Positions 22,880-35,705 are shown, numbered from the stretch's first letter. The stretch is DNA of 64,000 nt from Litoditis marina (GCA_964036275.1 OZ038434.1:36851279-36915278); one strand, 5' to 3'. The notes: a model not told the origin generated them from the letters alone. Translations and numbers: made by a program.

Positions 22880-23430
22880 TTGAACACAGCAGAACTCAGA
22901 AAAGTGTAATGACAAAGCGCGCGATTCCTCGTTAGAATGATAACCTCACGTGACTGTTCAATTTACTTCTAGTAATTCAGAAAAGTGTAATGACAATATG
23001 CAATAGGGTTCTAAACTTACGTAACTATCAATTGACTCTTAGTATCTTAGTATACATTGACCACTTCAGGAATGTGCTCAAACCAAAACACGGCTTGGGC
23101 CCATGCTTCTAAGGACGACCAGCCATCCCGTGAAGACAGTAGTCGAATAATCATCAATTGTCAACATCGAACGCTAATCACCAGCACGACTAATGCGCAT
23201 TTTGCACATATAAGAAAACGGTTCACTTTCGTTTCACATTTCCATCTTCTGGCATATTCGAAAACATGCTGATAATCATCATTTGTATTTGCATGTGATA
23301 ACACACGTGGAACGAAAAAAACTTCTGTGCATGTGTATGTATTCCAGTAATTGTGGTGTTAGAAATTATCTGGTCCTTTCGAGCTTTCTAGTATTTTACC
23401 TGATAGCAAATTTGAGCACATTGCTCTGCA
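22880..23430. other. Repeat-derived spacer
   Basis: Contains AAACATGTTGAACACAGCAGA and related blocks seen next to other exon-a copies, repeated locally (AAAAGTGTAATGACAA at 22900 and 22984). The 23057-23272 frame has no supporting motif. Confidence 0.35.
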
Positions 23431-23658
23431 GTGGGGGTGCGAGCTCTCCGTTCCAACATAGCCTTGAAGTGTGGATCTCTATCTTCAAAGTTTACGATTC
23501 GGAAGTTGATAGACATAGAAAGTGTTCAGGTTCTTCACGTTCTGGTGAAACAAATGTCACGCACTCAGATTTCAGCTATACTTTCCACAGATCGAATAAC
23601 CGTAGAGTGTATTCGATATCATGCTGTTCTTAAACATGCGCTAGATTTCCCAAACTAG
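23431..23658 (+). CDS. Unidentified ORF, possibly a transposase N-terminal fragment
   Basis: A 75-codon frame reading LRSNIALKCGSLSSKFTIRK and then VLVKQMSRTQISAILSTDRI and ending HALDF. A short basic segment followed by two predicted helices (VLHVLVKQM and TQISAIL) gives an HTH-like pattern. N-terminal parts of Merlin/IS1016-type transposases have such a layout, but the Cys pattern is incomplete, so this is only a suggestion. It lies beside exon-a repeat sequence and no terminal repeats were found. Confidence 0.25.
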   Translation: MGVRALRSNIALKCGSLSSKFTIRKLIDIESVQVLHVLVKQMSRTQISAILSTDRITVECIRYHAVLKHALDFPN

Positions 23659-24083
23659 CATTTTGTCGAAACCGTGAAACAGCAAATCAGACTGTTAACG
23701 AAAACATCGGAGGAAAAAGTGTTTCGGGGTTTTTCCAAAAATAACCCACATGAAAAATGTTGGATGCGAGATTTGATTCGAGCGATTTCTGAGGATTTGA
23801 GTTGAGTCTGTGGTTACGTGACACGTGTAACATCAAAATTGAAACGTGAACATTTTCTAATGTCTCTACATGTTTTACGTGACCATGGAGATTGTTCTCA
23901 GAAGCAGATTTTTTGTATGTTCTTTTGTATTTGTAGTTTGATCACTTACCTGAAGTCGAAATTTTTTTCTATTTTCTGATACGCCGAACACCATAATTTG
24001 GTTTACATTCTCACCTCTGAAACATAATTGAGTTTTAAGGTTAATCCCCAATTACCTATCGCCTTTCCAATATTCTCACCCAG

Positions 24084-27074
24084 GTGTGCTACTCAAAACT
24101 GAAAATCCAATTAACTTGTAGGCGTGGCATCTTGGTGTAACCTTCGACCCTATATAATTCCCATTATCGGATCATACATCTCTGGAAAGTACTACATACT
24201 TGCTTCTACAATATTCATGTTCTCCCCATCAGGTTAGCTTTCTACATATTTCCTTAACATAAATTTCAATTGTTCCTAATGAACAAGATGTTCATCGATA
24301 ATATAAGGTTCGCAATTGTTCACCGAATCTTAGCTGTAATGCACTTTGCGATCAAACTACAAACCTGTTCAACGTAGCAAAGCGAACGTGTATTCCATGA
24401 AACAAATATTTTGGCTGTTTTAAGTTAACACATTCGATCTCTCAATGTATTATGCTGTGTATGTAGTTTGACCAATAGTTCGAGCAGTTGTGTAGCAATA
24501 GTACACATTATACGTTTTGGACTAAAAAGAGAAAGTTTTACCCATATTCGTGTTATTGCTTTCTTCAAGAGAACCAACCGTTTGATAGAGAATATCACAC
24601 TTCCCACTACGCTTGAATGGTACTGACTTTTCCAGGAAATATGTGAAGTGCGGGTGATGATGGTGAAATGCTTCGGTTGATCGTATCGAAAAGAGACACC
24701 AGTATGGTTCCCGATCAGTTTTCGACCCTTTCTTCAATTACTGGACAAGGTAATTAAGTTTTATTAGTTCAATTTACTGTTAAATGATTTCAAATAAGAC
24801 AACGTTTCATACTCTAGAACTTTACGGACTTCAAGCCTATTTTCGTACTTTGGTAGAGATGCGGAGGCCAAAACGATATAACTTTCAACTTGATCAATAA
24901 TTAACTTTACAGATAGTCCTAATTATTATTAGATCACTTGGTTACTTATGTGAAAACTTCGTTCAAGTTAAGAACTCAGTTATGAGAACTGTTGTTTTGT
25001 GACCCAGGTATAACTTTCCAACTTTTTTTCAGGTGATACATTCCACTACATTCATGACGGTTTTTAACATTATGAATCATATTCTTCTACACATCGGTCA
25101 TATATACTGGTTTTCAATGGTATAACTGTGTTATGAAACAGTACGATACCACTGACGTACTGAACTCAACTGAGAGTATTCTGCTATTCTCTATTTTATC
25201 CCGAATTCGATGTCATACTCCACTACCAAACTGTTTCTGCTCTCCTCCAGCTGGTTCTATTGGTTATATTGTGTCCGAGGTAAATTGTTGATATAAGACC
25301 TGGCAAACTAAAAGATTTCGGAGAAGGCCATTTATTCTCCGCTTTTGGTCTTTTTTGTCGAAGATTAAACCGGAGGGTGGTATCGCTCAGAGAAAAGGTG
25401 AAAATTGAACGAAAGCCTTAGAAATTTCGAGGTTTTCGAACTTTCAACTGAAAACGTTGATTGCGTCCCAAATGTATCAAAAAACAGCAAAAAGTGCGGA
25501 GGTTGAACTCACGAAGTCAGAACTGTTGCCCCGGCAACATAGCCGACGAACATCTGAGAACACAGGTGTTTATCGAAAAATGTTGCAGGGCAAAAATTTC
25601 GCACTCGATGAAATTGCCTTGGCAGAAAATGAAACTACAATAACGAGAAAAACTCCAAAAACTAATTTTGCATCTCTAGAGTTCACTTAAACCCTTTTTA
25701 TATTGCTACCTTTCTAAAAGAGACTGTTGCTCAAAAAGTGTGTCTTCTAACCACGCTGATATTCGTTTTTTTGTTTGTCTATCGTCTTTGAATGGTTTCT
25801 TTTACATAAATACTTCATTCCGTAGCGTATTCCCATTAAAACACCTATTATCTATGAAACTAATCGTATTTGTGTCCACTTGTATTGAAAGGCCTGGCAA
25901 CATTAGCTTTCACCCGGTCCAACGCGTGAATCTCACGGTCGGATATGGGGGAAGCTCGGCTGTCTGATACCATGCCATGGGCGAGTGGGCGGAGCCAATA
26001 GGCACATGCCACAATGAGAGAGTGTGCGAATGCGAGAGAGCGCCGACGCGAGACAGGTTCAATGCGCCATCGATTGATTTGACTCATTGGTTCATGACGC
26101 ATACATGGCACACGGTTCAGCTTACAAGGTCTATTCAAATCATGAAATAAGAATTAAAACTTAAATAGCACCTTTTTAAAAGAAAACCTAAACTTAATAC
26201 TGAATGAAAGATTAAAATTAACAACTATTCAAATCAACATTTTCACAATGTAGACTTCAGATCGAAATAGAGTAAGTAGATCTGAGTAACTGCGAGATGC
26301 GAAGATGAAACAATTATATAAACGGTGAAAATATATAAACTCAATATACGATTATTATCATTCTCATATACCGGACAGTTCAGTCCGGTCGCGCCAAACT
26401 CGAACTTTTTGCCGTGGCAATTTCTCGGACAGTCGATCTTCTTGCAATGGAAATTTTCCTGATTTCAAGTCTAGCCCGGGAATTTTCCCCTAGTGATTTC
26501 AAGGATTTTGGAATGAATCATTGCTCTAGCGACTGTACAAGAAATAACAACCAACTAATTCATTCGAAAGTTACGTCAATTTTAGCTCAAATAAAAAAGT
26601 TTGCTGACTTCACCCTGGAAACTCGACAAAAATACCAAAAGCGGAGAATAAATGGCCTTTTCCGAAATCTTTTAGTTTGCCGGGTCCTATATTCAGAGGC
26701 ACAACGATGCAATACAATAATTCCAGCTTTTTCTCATAAGAGGCAGGAAATTTCACAAAGTCAATAGTTAAGAGTAACTTTTTCTTATTATACTAACTTA
26801 TTACGCATAACACATTGCTTCATACTTCTTTCTATTCATAATTTAGTCTCCTTCACACATTCTCGCCACTTGACTAACCGTTTCTGGTTTTCGCTCGGGT
26901 TGTTTTTGTTTCCTAACTCATTTATTTACACTTTGAATCACGAAATATATTCCTATATTTCAGTTTTGCTTTTTTGATGAGCCTGACGACCAACAACGTT
27001 ATGACGACTACTGGTTATGAAGAGAGGAAAAGTCGCCGTTTGGATAGTGATCATGTTTCTGAAAATTGGTTATG
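24084..27074 (+). pseudogene. Receptor-like pseudogene with exons a, E, c, d and a TIR insertion
   Basis: Exon a 24084-24232 (in-frame TAG), exon E 24635-24749 (after TTTTCCAG, before GTAATTAA), exon c 25033-25279 (before GTAAATTG) and exon d 26964-27074 (after TTTCAG, before GTGAGTCC). Exon b is absent. The intron between c and d hosts a 1.39-kb TIR element. Exon E reads EICEVRVMMVK... in the same frame as the copy at 53070-53193. Exon d is shortened. Stops in a and c show it is not functional. Confidence 0.6.
25295..26688. mobile_element. 1.39-kb TIR element with ATAT target duplication
   Basis: Inverted ends of about 65 bp: AGACCTGGCAAACTAAAAGA at the left and the complement of AGGACCCGGCAAACTAAAAG at the right. 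The shared tract continues through ATTTCGGAGAAGGCCATTTA. ATAT flanks both sides (25291-25294, 26689-26692). A paralogous intron at about 34954-34970 reads GTTGATATTCAGAGGCAC without the insert, which proves the boundaries. Internal frames (25457-25690, 26414-26767) are partly open but unrecognised. A minus-strand frame 25860-26138 overlaps a GC-richer patch. Superfamily unknown. Confidence 0.8.
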
Positions 27075-27409
27075 GTGAGTCCGGTGGAAATTTTGGAACC
27101 ATGCAAGAAGTTACTTCAATGAACGCTTGAGCTCAGAGTAACCATTCCGAGATTCGCTCGAAAACATCTCACCAAACGAGTGAGAGGGAAATTTCACTCA
27201 TTTTGAGAGCTGAAAAAGGTTGATTGGTTCTAAAAAGACAATACGGTCGCATTTTGGTTGCTTTCTCAAGGCAACCGAGTTTTCTTTTCAAGAGCAACCA
27301 GCTTGATGTTTGGTTTATATCGACCCGGTTGCTTGTTAGGTTGGCCGAAAAATTGGCTGATATGGGAAGAGTTGTTTAGTGACCCATGTATAACGCTACT
27401 TTTTTCCAG

Positions 27410-27926
27410 ATGAAATCACTACATCCATGGTAGTTTTTAACAACATGAATCATATTCTTCCATACTCCGGTCATATATACTGGTTACCAATAGTGTATTT
27501 GCGGTGAAGAATCAGTACAATGCCATTGACGTACTGACATCGTTCGCGAATATTCTGCCATTCTTTATTTCATCCCGAATTCGATGGTATATTCAACTAA
27601 CTGTGTCTGCTCTCCTCCAGCTGGTTCTATTGGTTGTATTATGTCCGAGGTAAATTGTTGATTTAGTCTCCTCCATACTTTCTCGCAACTTGACTAACCG
27701 TTTTTGGTTTTTGCTCGGGTTTTTTGGTTTTTTTTTTCTTATTCATTTCTCTATAATTTGAATAACCAAATATTTATGTTTCAGTTTCGCTATTCTGGTG
27801 TTTCTAGAGACCAACAACGTTATGACGACTGCCATTCCGTTCTATCATCGTCTACTGGTTATAATGGGCAAAAAACTCACCTTTTGGGAGTGATTATGTT
27901 TCTCTCTTTCCTACTGATTGGTTACG
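27410..27926 (+). pseudogene. Receptor-like pseudogene fragment (exons c and d), plus strand
   Basis: Exon c 27410-27649 (after TTTCCAG, before GTAAATTG) and exon d 27785-27926 (after TTTCAG, before GTGAGTCC). Only 16 bp of intron variation separates it from other c-d pairs. It follows directly on the d exon of the preceding copy, head to tail. The intron after d runs into the long AG microsatellite. An inverted counterpart of this copy and its 3' flank is at 50.8-51.4 kb. Confidence 0.6.
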
Positions 27927-28036
27927 GTGAGTCCCGTTGACAGTTCGGAAGCAGGTATCTAGAAAAAAAATGTAGTGGAGACGATGCTTGAGATTAGAGT
28001 GAACATCCTGAGATTTTCTCACAAAAATCCAACCAA

Positions 28037-28142
<106 letters not shown>

Positions 28143-28278
28143 AAACCGCACTCATTTTGAAGATATAACCCTAGCGAATTCATTCTAGGTTTTTGCACAG
28201 TTTAAATTTCTTTTGTTAGCAAACTTAGAGCACGAGTTTTCCACCATCTCCAAACAATCAATACGTATGTTTTCCAGG

Positions 28279-28905
28279 GCCAACCAACTCTCTTCCAAGC
28301 CAGTGACAGCTTCTTCAACACCAACAATCACTGATCACAACTATTGTCTGTATATAACGAATCAAAAAGAAATCAGCCAATAAACTTTCCATGTCTTTGC
28401 TTGTGGTTTCTGACCAAACAAAGTTAACGAATAGATGCACTTGAAAAACTTCTCGTGAAGGGTTTATCAATGCCAATGCAATAACTTCTGGTATAGTAGC
28501 TGTCAAAATTCATAAGTTCCTGTGTCTGGCCGGAATCGAACCTGTGGGCAGAATATTTGTAGCTGAGCGCTAACCATTGCGCTATAAGAGCACATAACAG
28601 CGGAAAGTGAGATATACAGTACTCCTTCGCCTTTCCGCTGGCAACGACTATAGCGCGACTGCCCTTTGCCCAACCGCCCCCGCTCGAGGGCCAACCAACC
28701 AACTCCAAGCCAGTTACAGCTTCTTGGACCAACAACAATCATTCATCCAAACAATTGTTTGTAGATAACAGATCAAAAAGAATACAGCCAATAAACTTTC
28801 TATGTCTTTGCTTCTTGTGGTTTCTGACCAAACAGAGTTAACGAAACTTCTCGTGAAGGGTTCATCAATGCCAATGCAACAACTCCCTATATCAATGCCA
28901 ATGCA
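28279..28905 (+). repeat. 210-bp direct duplication around a tRNA-derived element
   Basis: 28279-28495 and 28690-28905 share the order GCCAACCAACT, CAAGCCAGTGACAGCTTCTT, AACAATCA, CAATAAACTTTC, TGTCTTTGCTT and CTTCTCGTGAAGGGTT. Between them lies the tRNA-derived sequence at 28527-28596. A further 27-bp tandem duplication (ATCAATGCCAATGCAACAAC) lies at 28864-28916. Single-copy relatives exist near 38250 and 50880. Confidence 0.7.
28527..28596 (-). repeat. tRNA-derived SINE-like element, copy 1
   Basis: On the minus strand the A-box-like TAGCGCAATGGTTAGCGCTC (rc of 28565-28584) is followed after about 30 bp by a B-box GGTTCGATTCC (rc of 28532-28542). The order and spacing match an internal RNA polymerase III promoter. 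The acceptor arms do not pair well, so this is a tRNA-derived repeat, not a tRNA gene. Relatives: 28988-29057, 38818-38886, 50530-50570 and 59729-59780. Confidence 0.6.
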
Positions 28906-28987
28906 ACAACTCCCCATAAACTAAAATAACTTTTGAAAAAAAGGTTTTCAAAATTTTTCATGTATTCGATTTCGAAGCTCGCCGGTT

Positions 28988-29057
28988 ATGTGCTGCAATA
29001 GCGCAGTGGTTTGCGCCCTGCTACAAAACTTTTGCTTGCAAGTTCGATTCCGACAAG
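28988..29057 (+). repeat. tRNA-derived SINE-like element, copy 2
   Basis: Begins TGTGCTGCAATAGCGCAGTG (A-box region) and carries AAGTTCGATTCC (B-box) about 35 bp later. It lies at the left edge of block A, and the block B counterpart is at 38818. Confidence 0.6.
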
Positions 29058-29282
29058 AGACAGTAAAGCTACATACGGTGTACGCTGCCCTATACTTTCA
29101 TGTTTGTACTTTGATCAGTCTGATCCCGTAGATTCCCGGTCAAAAATTGTGAATTACGGCGAAACCGACCCACATCAGAGTCTTAACAATCAAAGAGACC
29201 ATTTCATTTTCTTTCCAGTTTCTCTTTACAAACATACATGTATAAAATGAAATTTCATTGCGAGAAATACAAACACATCAGA

Positions 29283-31159
29283 TCAACAAGGAATTATGCG
29301 GTTCTCGGCATTCTGCAAAACTGGATAACGACAAGGTACAGACTTCACAGCTCCAAGCAGTTCCAGAGGAATCCCCTGACCTCTTGGCAGACGGTACAGA
29401 GACATCTGGGGATACTGGAGTTGAAGATGTCGTCTGAAAATCGGTGAAATGATAATTTGTATTAGTTTTTATGTTTCTAGTAAGTGTCCAGATTACACCA
29501 ACGAAATTTGGAGTAAATCCAAAAACGCCAACATACCAAACTTCCAGACCAAACATTCGAAATCCTTTCAAGTGTGCGATTACCCCTCTCTCGTTCGGTC
29601 AGATGTTTTTGAGTCCATCTCGGGATGGTTACTCTATACTCGAGCGCCTTTTCAGGCATTTTCTTTCAGGTTAGACCAATCTTTCTGAACGTTTCAAGCG
29701 GACTCACCGTAACCAATAAGTAGGACAGCATAACAATTGCCAGAAACAGGATTACTCTCCAAACGGTGACTTTTCCACCCTCTATAACCAGTAGACGATG
29801 ATAGAACAAAATGGCAGTCGTCATAACGTTGTTGGTCGCCAGACCCAGCAGAACGACAAAACTGAAATCTAGGAATGTATTTCGTTTTTCATAGAATATG
29901 GAAAAAAAATTGGATTTGGACACCAAAACAACCCGACCAAACCCAAAAACCGTTAGTCAAGTGAGGAGAAAGTGTATAAAACTATATCAACAATTTACCT
30001 CGGACACAAGATAACGAATAGAACCAGCTGAAGGAGAACAGAAACAGTTTGGTAGTCGAGTATGACATCGAATTCGGGATAAGATAAAGAATAGCAGAAC
30101 AATCGCAATTGAGGTCAGTACATGCTAGGTATTCACATGTCATAACCACAAGTACACCATTGGACGACCACGGATGTAGTGAAATATATCATCTGAAAGA
30201 AGTATAGTTAGGTATGAGTTACAGTTCTCACAACTGTCCGTTTTTTTAATTTTCCGCTACTGTTTGTTTATTTTGTTACGCTAAAATCAGGTCAAAATAT
30301 AAGAACTTCAACTATACCAAAGTTTTCCTGTATGATTAAACGACTCAATTTCATTTTAGCATCATAAGTTACATTTCATAGAACATGAACGAGCCAAACC
30401 TTACCTGAGTTGTACTACTCCATCGAACTTGGTCTTTTCTGGCATTGGAGCATTCTCAGAAAGTATTCTTCGTTGAAAACCTCTGCGATCTCCTTGTGAA
30501 GTGTTGTTGAGGTTTCACGGTAGATATGATGGTGAGGTAGGCCAATCGAACCAGAATAAAGAGGTGTCTTCTCCAATATGTTATCTGTCTTTGACCGTGA
30601 GAAGTTGTTATGAATCTTCTCATTCAACCGTTCCGAGAAGCAAGGAATCAATTCAGAGACCGTTGTCACCATTTCGTTCCTGAAATCAGTTGGAATGGGG
30701 ATTGACATGGATTGACAGTTGTAGTTTGCACTCGAAACATAATTCCATCTTCGAACAAAATAAGCATGAGCAAACTACAAACACAGTAGGATGTACTTGA
30801 GTTCAATTGTGTCAACTGAACACAGGAGAAAGATGTGTCCTATGAAATACACGGTCGCTTCGCTATGATATAACAGGTTTGTAGTTTGATCGCGATACGC
30901 TGATCACAACCGAGATTCGGTCAACGATTGCTAACTTTATGTTCTAGATAAAACAACGTGTTTTTGAAAACAATTGAGATGTGTTTTGGAGAAACATGGA
31001 GCAAATTAACCTGATAGTTTGAACATAAATATTGTAGAAGTAAGTACGTAGTACTTTTCAGAGATGTATGATCAGGTAATGAGAATTATATAGGGTTAAA
31101 GGTTACACCAAGATGCCACGCCCATGAGTTAATTGGGGTTTCTGTTTTGAGCAGCACAC
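29283..31159 (-). pseudogene. Receptor-like pseudogene with exons a, b, c, d and e (best preserved copy)
   Basis: Minus-strand order: exon a 31159-31011, exon b 30679-30405, exon c 30192-29999, exon d 29861-29708, exon e 29431-29283. Exon d is fully open and reads LATNNVMTTAILFYHRLLVI then VWRVILFLAIVMLSYLLVTV, a membrane helix, a basic HRLLV step and a second helix, as in nematode serpentine receptors. Exon b has lost about 60 bp relative to other copies, which happens to leave it open (97 codons). Exon e in the frame of LYRLPRGQGIPLELL is open to its stop. Even so, exon a starts with a frame conflict and c contains a stop. Family assignment Srh/Sri-like is inference. Confidence 0.65.
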
Positions 31160-33230
31160 CTGGGTGAGAATATTGAGAAAGCAATGGGACCAATAGGTAA
31201 TTGGATGAGAAATCGGATTGGATTCAATGGATAAATAACCTCAATAATGCCCATGAACTAAAAATAGAAATCAAATTATTATTTTCCGTGTGTCAAAACT
31301 TGAAATACAAATATACGATTAGTTAGTTAGTTAGTTAGTTAGTTAGTTGTAGAGTCACGTGAAACATGTTAAACACAGCAGATTCAGAAACGTGCAATGA
31401 CAAAGTGCACGATACCTCATTAGAATGCTTACTTACGTGACTATTCAATCGACATTTAGTATATAATGTCGAATCCAAAAATCTGCTCAAACTAAAACAC
31501 GGCTTTGGCTTCTGAAGACTTATCAAAAAAAGAGAATTTGAAATTTGGGTCAAAATTTACAGGTTAGGTTTATTGGACCTAGAGAAGCTCAAGTTTCTAG
31601 TTTCAGAAAAATATATTAAAGTTAAATTTCTGTATTCCGGATGTTTTTGGATAGTGGGATATGAAGCATTGAGGACCCTTATTTTTTACAGAGTTATAGC
31701 GTTTTAGAGTATCGCCATGGATTGGTGACATTTTCCCTTATGAAGTGGTCCATGTAAGTGGGGGTGAGTTTTACGGTGAGGGTCCCAGATCCTATATCTC
31801 GTCTCAACGTAGTTCGCTTCCCGGAAACTCTTTCTCAGTTGTTCATCAACTCAGTTGATGGCGGTGTGCAGAAAATTGAGTTGGTAGGTCAGAACTGAAA
31901 AACGTTATGCCTCGTCGTGATTTCGGTCATTTTTTTCTTATTTTGGCGATAAAAATCGTTAAAATGATGTTCAGATGTGAACGTTTCCAGAACACTTGTT
32001 TTCTATCGAGATTCATCCACAAATCGGTTTTCGATTGGTGAAATTCGGTTGAGGGCAGACATATGGCCGAAGTTTCAAAATTTGTCATGGATTGGTGACG
32101 TTTTAACGTTGAAAGCAAAACTAATACGTGTTACGGTAATAGAAGAATCGGAGATAGGAGCTGAGGTTTGTTGGCTGGGTTTATCTCATACACAGAGGGT
32201 GGAACTGAAAGTTTGAGCAAATTTGGTCAAAGTTTAAAATGAGAAACCACGGGATCAAGCTACAAGCATAACGATTTCCAGAACTTTTCGGGCAAAGGGT
32301 GGTAATCCTGGTTTAAACGGAGATACTCAGCTGAAACTTGCTCGAGGAGTAAAATGGGTCTTTCTGACGATTATGTAAATGATAAGGCAAAAAATGTTTA
32401 TAACTGGCCAACTTTCTCAATGTCGCTAAAAAAACGACCAAGTTAAATCGACATTTTGGCCGGTTGGTTTTATAAACGCAAAATCGAAAAGTTCATTTTG
32501 GGTTTACGTGGTTTGTTTTTGAGCTTTGATGTTTTAAAGGAAACCTGTCTGAAATAAACACATCCTGCGAAGGTTTCATATTTATGTTGGAGCTAGATTC
32601 AGGGGTTCGGCAGTTGTTATCCCTTTTTTGGACAAAACGACGTGAAAAAATACGGAAGATTGGTATTCGTTTACGGAACTCGCAACAGCAGCGTGATTTG
32701 GCGGTCCATGTCAGCTATCTGTCTACCGTGGCGAAATTGCAGGGAATGGGGAATAGTTTGTTTTTCGTAAGAAAAAGTGATAAGAAAGAACTATGATGGG
32801 GTTGAATTGAGTTGTTCAGGTGGACATGACATTTCATAGCTAGATCATATCAATCGGTTCAATATTCTACAGTTTAAGCACCTGATAAACTGTATACGAG
32901 TCCATTCCAACACTTCTTTTTGTTTAATTAGCATATGTTCACCTATGTTCGTATATTGCATGTCGTTGTTGAAACAACATCGTACAAATACGGTCATAAG
33001 TTGACAAATGTTCATAACTCAGTTTGGAAGTGGCTTCTCCAAGTCGTCATAAAACAAGTAAGAAGATCAACTATCGCTAAATGTGGTCTCACATGTCGTT
33101 TTGAAATAACATTCCAGAGAAAATGATGTTTATTTTTGAACGTAGCAGTTGTTTGATGTTCCAAACTGTCCATTTCCAAGATTTTGACAGCTTTCAAGTT
33201 TTTCAAAGGTTCAATCCACGCCAACAGTAT
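31160..33230. other. Unassigned sequence, mostly inside block A
   Basis: No gene is convincing. The best reading is a frame across 32590-32705 (GQNDVKKYGRLVFVYGTRNS) that is kept in block B (50405-50522). The few differences there are synonymous or Arg/Lys, hinting at former coding sequence. The rest is AT-rich with GATCAAGCTACAAGC at 32256. Confidence 0.35.
31318..31349 (+). repeat. GTTA microsatellite
   Basis: Seven or so GTTA repeats in the intron downstream of exon a. The block B counterpart at 49104-49139 also has the array with one GTAA interruption. Confidence 0.9.
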
Positions 33231-33237
33231 AGTCCCG

Positions 33238-33452
33238 ATCATTCCTTCTGAGACTTGGCAGTGTGCCAACGAATATTCTAGGATGTTTTTCACCGCTTTG
33301 GAGGTTTTTTCAATAATCTGCAAAACTCTGGAAGCGATTGTTCAATCCCATAAGACAATGTTGACAAAAAACGTCTGTAGAGTACTTTGTCTGCTCTAAG
33401 GAATAGTCATCCAAAAATCTTGGCACAATGCCAAGGGGTCTCGGTGGGAATG
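33238..33452. mobile_element. MITE family M1, copy 2
   Basis: Ends ATTCCTTCTGAGACTTGGCA (left) and the complement of CATTCCCACCGAGACCCCTT (right), each followed inward by a GTGCCAA or TTGGCAC block, as at 4446-4668 and 61617-61831. The middle of about 150 bp is unrelated to copy 1. Confidence 0.6.
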
Positions 33453-33499
33453 AAATGAATAATATTTCTACGTTATCCATAGTGATGACCATTGAATGC

Positions 33500-35367
33500 A
33501 ACCAGAGAGATTGAGGAACACAAATGGACATTTATCGATTTCACTGTGCCGCGATCAAAAAGGTTACTTTCGCGTCAAACTACAACGAAGAGTTGGGCAC
33601 TTTTCATAGAGTTTCATGAGAATATACTAGAGGTAAATTGAACAGTCACGTGAGGTTATCATTCTAACGAGGAATCGCGCGCTTTGTCATCTCACGTTTC
33701 TGATTTCTGCTGTGTTTAACATCAAGTGACTGTGCAAATGACTAACAATATAACGTCTATTCATATTTCACGTTACCATGATAATCGTCCTTAGAGGCAT
33801 AGTTAAAAGCTGTCCTTTTGTTGTTTGTTCTTCTGTATTTGTAGTTCGATCACATTCCTGAAGTCAACAATTCTTCTTTTTCTCATGTTCCGGACACCAT
33901 AATTTGTTTCATATTCTTACCTCTTGAACATAATTGAGGTTCAAGGTAAACCCCTAAATACCTATCGCCTTTCCAATATTCTCACCCAGGTGTGCTACTC
34001 AAAACTGAAACCCCAATTAACTCGTAGGCGTGGCATCTTGGTGTAACCTTTGACCCTCTGTGATTCTCATTACCGGATCATACATCTCTGGGAAGTACTA
34101 CACACTTACCTATACAATATTTATGTTCTCCCAATCAGGTCAGTTCTCTTCATATTTCTTTACCAGAAATCTCAATTGTATCTAATGAACAAGATGTTCA
34201 TCGATGATACAAGGTTCGCAATTGTTCACCGAATCTACCGTTTGAGAGAGCATATCAGACTTTCCATATTGCTTGAATGGTATTGATTTTTCAGGAAATT
34301 TGTGAAGTGCGGGTGGCAATGGTAAAAGGTTTCGGTGGATCGTATCGAAGAAAGTACTGCAAGAAAACACCAGTATGGTTCCTGATCAGTTTCCGACTTT
34401 TTCTCCAAATACTGGACAAGGTAATTAAGTTTTACTAGTTCAAATAATTTACTGTTAAATGACTTCAAGTAAGACAACCTTTCGTACTCTAGAACTTTAC
34501 GGATTTCAAGCCTGTTTTCGTACTTTGGTAGAGGTGCGGAGGCCAAAACGGTGTAACTTTGCACTCAATCAATAATTAACTTCACAGATAGTCTTAATTA
34601 TTATTAGTTCATTTGCTTATTCATGCGAAAACTTCGTTCAAGTTAAGAACTCAGTTGTGAGAACTGTTGTTTTGTGATCCAGGTATAACTTTCCAACTTT
34701 TTTTCAGGTGATTTATTCCACCACATCCATGATCATTGTTAACATCATGAATCATATTCTTCTACATTCCGGTCATGTATACTGATTACCAATGGTGTAA
34801 ATGTGTTATGGAACAGTACGATATATGGGGCTCAATTGAGAACATTCTGCTATTCTCTATTTCATCCCGAATTCGATGTCATACTCGACTACCGAACTGT
34901 TTCTGCTCTCCTTCAGCTGATTCTATTGGTTCTATTATGTCCGAGGTAAATTGTTGATATTCAGAGGCACAACGATGCAATACAATTATTCCAGCTTTTT
35001 CTCATAAGAGACAGGAAATTTCACAAAGTCAATAGTTAAGAGTAACTTTTTTTCCTATTATACTAAGTTATAACGCATAACACATTGCTTCATATTTCCT
35101 TCTATTCATAATATAGTCTCCTTCACACATTCTCGCCACTTCACTAACCGTTTCTGGTTTTCGCTCGGGTCGTTTTTGTGTCCTAACTCATTCATCTACA
35201 CTTCGATTTTTGAAATATATTCCTATATTTCAGTTTCGCTATTCTGAGGAGCCTGGCGACCAACAACATTATGACGACTGCTATTTCGTTCTATTATCGT
35301 CTACTGGTTATAAATAGAGAAAAATTCCCCGCTTGGAGAATGATGATGTTTCTGAAAATGGGTTATG
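33500..35367 (+). pseudogene. Receptor-like pseudogene with exons 0, a, E, c and d, plus strand
   Basis: Exon 0 (about 33500-33632, donor GTAAATTG) reads EHKWTFIDFTVPRSKRLLSR. The same frame survives in the minus-strand copy at 54129-54262 with conservative changes. Exon a 33990-34138 (in-frame TAG after TTAACTCG), exon E 34295-34420, exon c 34708-34945, exon d 35234-35367. Exon d differs from others by IVYW-type changes and ends at GGTTATG. An almost mirror-image copy lies at 51.6-54.3 kb on the other strand. Confidence 0.6.
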
Positions 35368-35705
35368 GTGAGTCCGGTAGAAACTATGCAAGTATGCAAG
35401 AAGCTACTCTAACAAACGTTTGAGCTCAGAGTAACCATCCCGAGATTAGCTCAAAAACGTCTCACCAAACGAGTGAGAGGAAAATCGCACTCATTTTGAG
35501 AGCTGAAAAATGGTTGATTGGTTCTAAAAAGTAAATACGGTCGCATTTTGGTTGCTTTCTTTCAAGGCAACCGAGTTTTCTTTACGAAAGCAACCGGGTT
35601 GATGTTTGGTTTATATCGACCCGGTTTCTTGTTGAGTTGGCCGAAAAATTGGCTGATATGGGAAGAGTTGTTCAGTGACCCATGTATAACGCTACTTTTT
35701 TCCAG

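Larger units (their letters stand above)
28965..32705. repeat. Segmental duplication block A (uninterrupted copy)
   Basis: Order and sequence match block B (38790-39338, then 41299-43091, then 48981-50522) in the same orientation. The only large differences are two insertions in B. The match ends at GTGATTTGGCGG (32694-32705 and 50511-50522), after which the two copies diverge completely. It contains a minus-strand receptor-like pseudogene and 1.5 kb of unassigned sequence. Confidence 0.85.

Noticed and set aside
25860..26138. 92-codon minus frame inside the 1.39-kb TIR element
   Set aside because: Falls in a GC-richer patch and resembles no transposase. Overlaps the plus frame 25740-25967, so neither is supported.
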